This document shows positions 6,553 to 11,538 of a DNA stretch of 11,538 nucleotides, in pieces (positions within the stretch are counted from its first letter, which is position 1; the number at the start of each line of letters is the position of its first letter). The stretch comes from Mollicutes bacterium (GTDB taxonomy: Bacteria; Bacillota_I; Bacilli_A; Izemoplasmatales; Izemoplasmataceae). The stretch lies in NCBI GenBank assembly GCA_003559585.1, contig PWKX01000033.1, forward strand, positions 1 through 11,538. Direction: 5' to 3'. The notes beneath the pieces were generated by a model. It did no database searches, was not told where the DNA came from, and saw only the letters and a list, made by a program, of their open reading frames with translations. A program made the translations under genes and the position numbers.

Positions 6553-7338
6553 TCACTCCTTATATTTTAATTGTGCTTGATCGTTAAAATACGTTTTATA
6601 CCCTAATTGCACAAACAATAAGACCGTTAGTGACACACTGCCTAAAATGCCTAACATGATGGCAATTTGATACTCGATGGCGGTTAAAGGGCTTACGCCT
6701 GATAAGATTTGACCGGTCATCATGCCTGGTAGGAAAATAATGCCCATCCCCAGCATCGAATTGATGGTGGGGATGATGGCGGCATCAAAGGCTTGGTCAA
6801 CCAAATGTTTTGAAGCTTTTTTTGGCGTTGCACCTAACATTAAGGCGTTTTCAATCGACGCTTTATGGGTTGTCATATCTTGTGTTAATTTGTTGACACC
6901 AATTGAAATGCCCGTCATGGCATTTCCGATGAGCATCCCTGCAATTGGAATAAAATACTGTGGGTCATACCAAGGCGATAGACCAATCACAACAACAATG
7001 AAATAAAGAACACTAATGAGTGTGCCACTTAGCATTGAGATGACAATGATGCGCTTGAGGGCTTTGTTGATATGTTTACCAGCGCGTTTGATGATGGTAT
7101 AAATCGCAAAAGCTTCCATGATGAGTATCACCAGCACGGTAAGTAAGGGATGTGACACATCAAATAAAAAGACTAAAACATAACCAACAATCACCAGTTG
7201 TACCGTCATTCTAAGCGTTGCGATGATGAGCAGGGTTTCACGTTTAAGCTTTCTAATTTTAACAATGATGAGTAACACAATCACAAATATAAACGCAGCG
7301 CCTAATTGATAAAGGGTTAGTTGAATGATGTCATTCAC
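6553..7338 (-). CDS. fetB: FetB-like ABC transporter permease (UPF0014, putative iron export)
   Basis: The 261 residues from the chosen start are close to the size of E. coli FetB/YbbM. The protein is almost entirely hydrophobic with about seven membrane segments and the family signatures 'ATLRMTVQLVIVGYVLVFLF', 'PIAGMLIGNAMTGISIGVNK', 'ENALMLGATPKKAS' and 'SMLGMGIIFLPGMMTGQILSG'. In E. coli FetAB exports iron and protects against oxidative stress, and some relatives have other proposed substrates. The start is GTG 7338, because the frame upstream of it lies inside fetA and lacks a ribosome site. Starting at 7338 gives an 8-base overlap with the fetA end (fetA stop at 7331-7333), with AAGGTGG upstream, a normal translationally coupled pair. 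The stop is TGA. Confidence 0.9.
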   Translation of the reverse strand: MNDIIQLTLYQLGAAFIFVIVLLIIVKIRKLKRETLLIIATLRMTVQLVIVGYVLVFLFDVSHPLLTVLVILIMEAFAIYTIIKRAGKHINKALKRIIVISMLSGTLISVLYFIVVVIGLSPWYDPQYFIPIAGMLIGNAMTGISIGVNKLTQDMTTHKASIENALMLGATPKKASKHLVDQAFDAAIIPTINSMLGMGIIFLPGMMTGQILSGVSPLTAIEYQIAIMLGILGSVSLTVLLFVQLGYKTYFNDQAQLKYKE

Positions 7339-7975
7339 GAACGCCACCACCTTGAACCAGCTGACCATCAACCATGTTGATGATGGTATCCGCGTAGCGT
7401 TTGGCAATGGTGTCTTGATGGGTAATCATGATTAAGGTTTTTTGATGTTTTTTGGTATATTCGACGACTTGTTTGATGATAAGGTTGGCGGTTTGTTCAT
7501 CTAGGGAAGCCGAAGGCTCATCTAATAAATAGACGTCTGGTTTCATCAATAACATCCGCCCTAAGGCTAATCGTTGTTTTTCACCACCAGATAAAGTATC
7601 AACCTCATCGCTTAACGCTTTGTTTAACTCAACGATTTGCAACATGCGCTTTAAGTGATCAACATCAACCGGCGCTTTATCTGAAAACAAACGGCCTATT
7701 TGTAAATTGTCTTCAACCGTATGCGGGTACAAAGAAGGTGTTTGAGCTAGCATCACCACTTGACGTCTTAAGGCAACTGAATCGATGGTGTCGATGGGTT
7801 TGTCATGAAAGAAAATGGTACCCTCATCAGGTGTTATCATTTTGTTTAATAGTTTTAATAACGTTGTTTTACCGGCTCCGCTTTTACCAAGGATACAAGT
7901 AATTTTTTCTGATTCAATCGATAGGTTATCAACTTTGACGATGTGTTTATAACGAACGTTTTTTAATGTGAACAT
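7331..7975 (-). CDS. fetA: FetA-like ABC transporter ATP-binding protein (putative iron export)
   Basis: This is a 214-residue ABC ATPase. Walker A is GKSGAGKTT at 30-38, the Q-loop Gln is residue 78, the signature LSGGEKQR starts at 128, Walker B DVYLLDE spans 147-153 with catalytic Glu 153, and the switch His is residue 186 in ITHQ. All nucleotide-site residues are present. It is assigned as FetA/YbbL because the next overlapping gene is an unmistakable UPF0014/FetB permease. The start is ATG 7975: GGAGG (7982-7986) sits 6 bases upstream, whereas the in-frame GTG at 7990 lies before that site. It heads the array fetA-fetB-oxidoreductase-pentapeptide-xre. Confidence 0.92.
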   Translation of the reverse strand: MFTLKNVRYKHIVKVDNLSIESEKITCILGKSGAGKTTLLKLLNKMITPDEGTIFFHDKPIDTIDSVALRRQVVMLAQTPSLYPHTVEDNLQIGRLFSDKAPVDVDHLKRMLQIVELNKALSDEVDTLSGGEKQRLALGRMLLMKPDVYLLDEPSASLDEQTANLIIKQVVEYTKKHQKTLIMITHQDTIAKRYADTIINMVDGQLVQGGGVRE

Positions 7976-8007
7976 CCTTAACCTCCGCACGATGTTTGGT
8001 TATGTTT

Positions 8008-8042
8008 AGTGTATCATGTTTTTAAGCTTTTGGCTTGTTCAA
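8008..8042 (-). promoter_or_regulatory. Candidate promoter of the fetAB array
   Basis: On the minus strand TGATACACT (8008-8016) reads as an extended -10 (TGA then TACACT). TTGAAC (8037-8042) lies upstream, but at good -35 distance only if CATGAT (8013-8018, spacer 18) is taken as the -10 instead. Either reading starts transcription 25-30 bases before fetA. The same ten bases TGATACACTA recur in front of the cardiolipin synthase gene. Confidence 0.45.
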
Positions 8043-8057
8043 CTTTAGCAATCACAT

Positions 8058-8089
8058 AAAAAAAACACCGAATGCGTACATTCGGTGTT
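8058..8089 (-). terminator. Intrinsic terminator of the RsgI-like lipoprotein gene
   Basis: A perfect 11-bp stem AACACCGAATG (8064-8074) / CATTCGGTGTT (8079-8089) has a 4-base loop CGTA. It is followed on the minus strand by an eight-base T run (8058-8065, partly within the stem). It lies 16 bases after the lipoprotein stop and separates it from the fetAB promoter. Confidence 0.88.
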
Positions 8090-8104
8090 GGTTAGAACGT
8101 TAAA

Positions 8105-8890
8105 CTAATCTCTTAAGTTGTTGCGACGTTCTTGATACGCATCGCGCATTTCTGACATACGTTCACGTGCGTTTTCACGGATTGAATCGTAATCAGGGAT
8201 GTCTAACTCATCATGGTTATCCATGTGTTCTTGCACGCGGTTAGCGGCACGTTCACGCATGGCTTGTCCGTGTTGCATTGCAGTTTCTCGGCGTTCTTGG
8301 GCAAAGGCTTGCATGTTTTCACGGTGATAGCCTCTTAAAATGCTCATGATCTCTTGATGTGATAATTCAAGCGCTTCTTCAAGGGTTAGTTCTTCATCTA
8401 TCTCTACCGCTCTTGATAGCATACGCGCTTGGCCTGGGCTGATGTCGTATGTTTCAGCTAATTCAAAATAGGTCTCATTCATGCCGCCGCCAAAGATGGC
8501 TGCGCCAATCCCTTTTGAGCCTAAAAAGCCTTCAATGTGGTCAATGCGTCCTGGTTCTTTTGTTTCATCATCAACGGTAACGGTGATGATGTTTTCTTCT
8601 GAATCAACGTCAATATAACCTAACTCGATGGCTTGGTTTAAATAGATTTCAATCGCTTCATCGATATGAAGACCAACTAGTTCTAAGTCTGCAGCAACGA
8701 TGACCGCATCTTCGTTAACTAAGTCAATGCTAATCACCATGTCGTCTTCATCGGTTAAGAATTCAATCGATGGGTTGATGTCTAAGGCTGTATAGGATGT
8801 TGGTGAACTTTCTTCTTGTGTTAAGGCATCACATGCCACAAGGGTTAAACTCCCGATTAATAAAATACTAAATGCTAATAATTTTTTCAT
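8105..8890 (-). CDS. Lipoprotein with RsgI-like extracellular domain
   Basis: The 261-residue protein starts with a lipoprotein signal: Lys-Lys, a hydrophobic stretch, and lipobox LVAC with Cys 20 as the lipidated residue. Residues about 31-110 match the extracellular middle domain of the anti-sigma factor RsgI: 'YTALDINPSIEF', a following 'NEDAVIVAADLELVGLHIDE', and 'AIELGYI' reproduce that domain's pattern. A glycine-rich stretch (GIGAAIFGGG) follows, then a helix-rich, strongly charged C-terminus (about 160-261) that is probably a coiled coil. Unlike true RsgI there is no cytoplasmic anti-sigma domain and no transmembrane helix, so sigma-factor control is not implied directly. The role is unknown, perhaps in sensing or envelope stress. 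The start is supported by AAGGAG 7 bases upstream. It is a single-gene unit, divergent from cls. Confidence 0.82.
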   Translation of the reverse strand: MKKLLAFSILLIGSLTLVACDALTQEESSPTSYTALDINPSIEFLTDEDDMVISIDLVNEDAVIVAADLELVGLHIDEAIEIYLNQAIELGYIDVDSEENIITVTVDDETKEPGRIDHIEGFLGSKGIGAAIFGGGMNETYFELAETYDISPGQARMLSRAVEIDEELTLEEALELSHQEIMSILRGYHRENMQAFAQERRETAMQHGQAMRERAANRVQEHMDNHDELDIPDYDSIRENARERMSEMRDAYQERRNNLRD

Positions 8891-8945
8891 GATATCGCTC
8901 CTTTTTTATTTTTTCTTTCACTAACTAAACAGTTCGCAAGCATTA

Positions 8946-8975
8946 TTTATTGGTAAAGATTAAAAATAATGTAAA
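8946..8975 (-). promoter_or_regulatory. Weak candidate promoter of the lipoprotein gene
   Basis: On the minus strand TTTACA (8970-8975, 5 of 6) has an 18-base spacer to AATAAA (8946-8951, 4 of 6). Initiation would be about 50 bases before the ATG at 8890. It lies next to the divergent cls promoter, so both genes share a compact control region. Confidence 0.25.
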
Positions 8976-8978
8976 TCG

Positions 8979-8987
8979 TGATACACT
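8979..8987 (+). promoter_or_regulatory. Candidate extended -10 promoter of cls
   Basis: TGATACACT (TGA then TACACT) lies 18 bases before the cls ATG at 9005, so transcription would begin near 8994. The leader would then be only about 11 bases, starting around or just within the AGGTGAT ribosome site. This is short, so a second upstream start is possible. Confidence 0.35.
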
Positions 8988-9004
8988 ATGAGTAGGTGAT
9001 GACG

Positions 9005-10489
9005 ATGAAACGACCGTTTAAATTCATACTAAATCGATTAAATTTGATCTTACTGCTTTTACTCATTCAATTGATTATTTTTGTGATGATGATTTATTAC
9101 TTATCATCATTTTGGCAATGGCAAGGCTTTTTTATTTTAATGTCGATGTTTATTGTTGTTTTTTTAATTTCTAAAGAAGACAACCCTACCTACAAGTTAT
9201 CTTGGATTATTCCCATCATGCTGTTTCCTGTGGTTGGTGGGGTGTTTTATTTATTTTATAAGTACCGCAACATTAAGAAAAAAGATGTCATTCGGTTTCG
9301 GGAAATCGAACGAACTAGACAGTATTATTTAAAAGACCATCAAGAACAACTACATGAAAGAGTCGCCCTTTATTTGAAAAAACACGGTTGGACTTCCTTT
9401 CATCAAACCAAAACCGACTACATCGATTCAGGCCAACAAATGCTTGCACGTTTACTTTATGATATCAAACAAGCGAAACATTTTATTTTTTTAGAGTTTT
9501 TCATCATTAAACCCTCCTCGATGTGGGATGACATATTAAGCGCTTTAAAAGCCAAAGCCGCTGAAGGGGTTGAGGTGTCGATCATTTATGACGATTTCGG
9601 TTCGACTCAACTCAGTTATCATACGCCGCGCACGTTAATAAAGGACGGCATCCATGCGTATAAATTCAATCCCCTAAAAATTAGAATTAACTTTGCCAAT
9701 AATTTTAGAGACCACCGTAAAATTGTGGTGATTGACAACAACATCGGTTATGCCACTGGAAACAATATAGGTGATGAATACATCAACCTCACACAACCAT
9801 ACGGTCATTGGTTAGATACTGGCATTCGCCTTGAAGGCGATGCGGTATGGTCCTTAACGGTGTCGTTTTTAGATACCTTAACCTTTATCACCGGCCAAGA
9901 TTTTGATTATAAGACCTATGACTTTGGCATCAATCACAAAGCACACGACGGTCATGTTATGCCGTTTACCGATAACCCCATTAACGATGAAGAAATCACC
10001 AAAAACGTCTACATGTCGCTTATTTATAGCGCCAAAACATCCATTAAAATCACAACCCCTTATTTAATCATCGACCCTGAATTTAAACACGCTTTAAAAA
10101 CCGCAGCGAAATCAGGGGTGGATGTATCGATCATCATTCCGGCAATTCCCGATAAAAAGCTCGTTTATATGGTTACGAAAAGTCATTTACCAACCTTATT
10201 ATGTGATGGGATAAAAATCTATACCTATACACCGGGTTTCATGCATGCAAAAATGATGATAATTGATGATGATAAAGCCATCATTGGCACCGCCAACTTA
10301 GACTACCGAAGTCTTTATTTGCACTTCGAAAACAGTGTGTATTTATATAAAACCAAAAGCATTCAAGCGATGCGTGATCATTTTGGGTTATTAGAAGAAT
10401 CAAGTCAATTGATTGATAAAGACGCCAAGTCAAACGTGATCGTTGGCGCGTTTCAATCACTGCTTAGGTTGTTTGCAACCATGATGTAA
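9005..10489 (+). CDS. cls: Cardiolipin synthase
   Basis: This membrane phospholipid enzyme joins two phosphatidylglycerol molecules to cardiolipin and glycerol. It has 494 residues from the chosen start, close to Bacillus ClsA (482). Two N-terminal membrane helices (about residues 12-36 and 40-57) and a third hydrophobic segment (about 66-86) precede two phospholipase-D domains. The first HKD motif is HRKIVVID (237-244), followed by a conserved GNNIGDEY. The second is HAKMMIID (414-421), followed by GTANLDYRS. Both catalytic His/Lys/Asp sets are intact. The start is ATG 9005 because AGGTGAT, a direct match to the anti-Shine-Dalgarno sequence, ends 4 bases upstream. In-frame starts at 8996 and 8999 overlap that site. 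Bacterial cls genes are often induced by envelope or osmotic stress, but nothing in the sequence shows this here. Confidence 0.95.
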   Translation: MKRPFKFILNRLNLILLLLLIQLIIFVMMIYYLSSFWQWQGFFILMSMFIVVFLISKEDNPTYKLSWIIPIMLFPVVGGVFYLFYKYRNIKKKDVIRFREIERTRQYYLKDHQEQLHERVALYLKKHGWTSFHQTKTDYIDSGQQMLARLLYDIKQAKHFIFLEFFIIKPSSMWDDILSALKAKAAEGVEVSIIYDDFGSTQLSYHTPRTLIKDGIHAYKFNPLKIRINFANNFRDHRKIVVIDNNIGYATGNNIGDEYINLTQPYGHWLDTGIRLEGDAVWSLTVSFLDTLTFITGQDFDYKTYDFGINHKAHDGHVMPFTDNPINDEEITKNVYMSLIYSAKTSIKITTPYLIIDPEFKHALKTAAKSGVDVSIIIPAIPDKKLVYMVTKSHLPTLLCDGIKIYTYTPGFMHAKMMIIDDDKAIIGTANLDYRSLYLHFENSVYLYKTKSIQAMRDHFGLLEESSQLIDKDAKSNVIVGAFQSLLRLFATMM

Positions 10490-10493
10490 CATC

Positions 10494-10529
10494 AAAAAAG
10501 GTTAGCTTTTAGTTTAGGCTAACCTTTTT
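10494..10529. terminator. Bidirectional intrinsic terminator between cls and the DUF5050-like gene
   Basis: A 12-bp stem AAAAAGGTTAGC (10495-10506) / GCTAACCTTTTT (10518-10529) has an 11-base loop. The flanking A and T runs give a U tail in both directions. It lies between two convergent stop codons (10487-10489 and 10534-10536). Confidence 0.85.
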
Positions 10530-10533
10530 AAAT

Positions 10534-11538
10534 TTACGGTTCAAAACTGCGAATTTGATTTGAATCAGGATGGATTTGGTAGATGGTACTCGCGCCTGTA
10601 TGGCGGTAATAAAGCCAGTGATTAACCACATACAAAGCATCCACCGGTTCTGTGAAAACAGTGATTACTGCTTTGTTTGATGGATCATCTAAAGGCACTT
10701 TATATAAGGTTTGTTGGTAAACGTAATATAGATGGGTACCATCAAAGTTTAAATGTTTAAACGCATGCACAGAACCACCGTGTATTAAAGTAAATGGTTC
10801 GTCTTGTTGGTGATGATATATAAACAACCCTGACCCATCCGCCTTATCCACAAACATCGCGATGTTCGCATATAGGTAATCGGTTAAATTAAGCACCAAA
10901 TAGTCATGGATGATAGACACATCAAAGTCGTCTTCAAATTTAGCCCATGTGGACGAACCAGCACCGGTGCCACCATCACGCATTTGCATGGTGAGACTGC
11001 CCTCACTTAGTAAGTAAACACGCCCACCATATTCATCCAGTTTAACAACGTTGGCAATCCGGCTTAGAATGCCGTGATCGTTTGGACGATAATGTCCCCA
11101 GTAAAGGCCTAAATCACCTTGATAAATGATGTGATAACGTGTTTGCACACGGTGTAAAAAATAAATCCCTTCATGCATGTCTTCTAATCGTTTGGTGATG
11201 GTTTGATCGGTAAAATCATAGCGGTAAAGCCCGTCGGTGTCATCGTTAATGTAATAAAGATAGTCACCAGCCATGTTTAAATACGTTGCTTGCCCACTTG
11301 GAACGCTAAACAAAACCGTGGTGCTTTCTTGTGCGACATCAAAAGCATAGACTTTGTTGCCCACACTGATGTAGTGCTGATTGTCATTTAAGTTAAAACT
11401 CACGTGACCACCTTGATGCACATTCCCACTTGTGTTGCCGTTTGACATGCCATAAAACCAATGCCACTCATCGGCTAATAGCGGTTCATCATTGCCGTTA
11501 CCATTGTCATCGCCGTTACCATTGTCATCGCCGTTACC
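10534..11538 (-). CDS. DUF5050-like beta-propeller protein, C-terminal part (partial)
   Basis: The frame is open to the right edge, giving 335 residues and a missing N-terminus. It begins with a linker of (GNGDDN) repeats, then 'NDEPLLADEWHWFYGMSNGN'. The following domain resembles DUF5050: 'GNTSGNVHQGGHVSFNLND' matches the family's opening 'GN..NGG.v', and repeats such as 'GDYLYYINDDTDGLYRYDF', 'GGRVYLLSEG', 'GTHLYYVYQQTLYKVPLDDP' and 'NHWLYYRHT' show the recurring [G/N]-x-[hydrophobic]-YY-x-x-x-x-LY-[K/R] beta-sheet motif of a propeller. An ATG at 11448 is in frame but follows no clear ribosome site and would remove conserved sequence, so it is not the start. In known proteins DUF5050 often sits outside the cell behind a membrane anchor or zinc ribbon. 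That part lies outside the window. Function unknown. Confidence 0.75.
   Translation of the reverse strand, partial: GNGDDNGNGDDNGNGNDEPLLADEWHWFYGMSNGNTSGNVHQGGHVSFNLNDNQHYISVGNKVYAFDVAQESTTVLFSVPSGQATYLNMAGDYLYYINDDTDGLYRYDFTDQTITKRLEDMHEGIYFLHRVQTRYHIIYQGDLGLYWGHYRPNDHGILSRIANVVKLDEYGGRVYLLSEGSLTMQMRDGGTGAGSSTWAKFEDDFDVSIIHDYLVLNLTDYLYANIAMFVDKADGSGLFIYHHQQDEPFTLIHGGSVHAFKHLNFDGTHLYYVYQQTLYKVPLDDPSNKAVITVFTEPVDALYVVNHWLYYRHTGASTIYQIHPDSNQIRSFEP
11494..11538. repeat. 18-bp in-frame tandem repeat encoding GNGDDN
   Basis: Two exact copies of an 18-base unit (11494-11511 and 11512-11529) and the first half of a third (11530-11538) run to the window edge. On the coding minus strand each unit gives the six residues GNGDDN. 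Because the unit is a multiple of three, copy-number changes would alter linker length without breaking the frame. The full array length is not visible. Confidence 0.85.

Noticed and set aside
6722..7006. 94-codon plus-strand frame opposite fetB
   Set aside because: Antisense shadow of a conserved membrane gene; no start signals.
7339..7407. Upstream extension of fetB to 7407
   Set aside because: Falls within fetA, lacks family sequence and a ribosome site; GTG 7338 gives the normal FetB length.
1..11538. tRNA, rRNA, CRISPR array, insertion sequence or attachment site
   Set aside because: No cloverleaf, rRNA-like conserved block, spaced repeat array, transposase-like protein or terminal repeats were seen on either strand.

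Overview
The window is AT-rich, tightly packed, bacterial, and has strong Shine-Dalgarno sites (AAGGAG/GGAGG types), U-tailed hairpin terminators, GTG and TTG starts, and a lipoprotein signal. The gene set (Cls, P1B-type ATPase, FetAB, an RsgI-like lipoprotein, a YwaF/TIGR02206 membrane protein, a DUF5050-like protein) points to a low-GC Gram-positive lineage. A free-living Mollicutes-type relative (Acholeplasma/Izemoplasma-like) or another Bacillota is my best guess from gene style, not a proven placement. TGA ends fetA and fetB and Trp is TGG where checked, so the Mycoplasma UGA=Trp code is not used.

Layout, left to right. (1) 1-775, minus: N-terminal part of a large HRDC + DUF4011-type superfamily I helicase, leaving the window. 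(2) 926-1622, plus: a YwaF/TIGR02206-type membrane protein split by a frameshift in a run of seven Ts. (3) 1644-3503, minus: a P1B-4-type metal-efflux ATPase (SPC motif, HEVST), convergent with (2) across a shared bidirectional terminator. (4) 3504-3909: an information-rich intergenic stretch with a 12-bp direct repeat over the ATPase promoter, a strong terminator, and a long two-stem inverted-repeat element that looks like a structured RNA or an attenuator-like leader. (5) 7975 down to 3910, minus: a compact array fetA-fetB-Gfo/Idh oxidoreductase-pentapeptide-like protein-XRE membrane regulator, with small gaps or overlaps, probably one transcript. (6) 8105-8890, minus: a lipoprotein with an RsgI-type extracellular domain and its own terminator. 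(7) 9005-10489, plus: cardiolipin synthase, divergent from (6). (8) 10534-11538, minus: the C-terminal part of a DUF5050-like protein preceded by a (GNGDDN)n linker encoded by 18-bp tandem repeats, leaving the window.

How the genes may work together: two different predicted iron/divalent-metal exporters (P1B-4 ATPase and FetAB) lie within 5 kb, separated by a membrane-anchored XRE regulator and the structured intergenic element. This suggests a metal-homeostasis neighbourhood, which is inference. The rest (Cls, RsgI-like lipoprotein, DUF5050-like protein, YwaF-like protein) are envelope functions. No CRISPR array, tRNA, rRNA or insertion sequence was seen. The most rewarding part for follow-up is 3530-3860.
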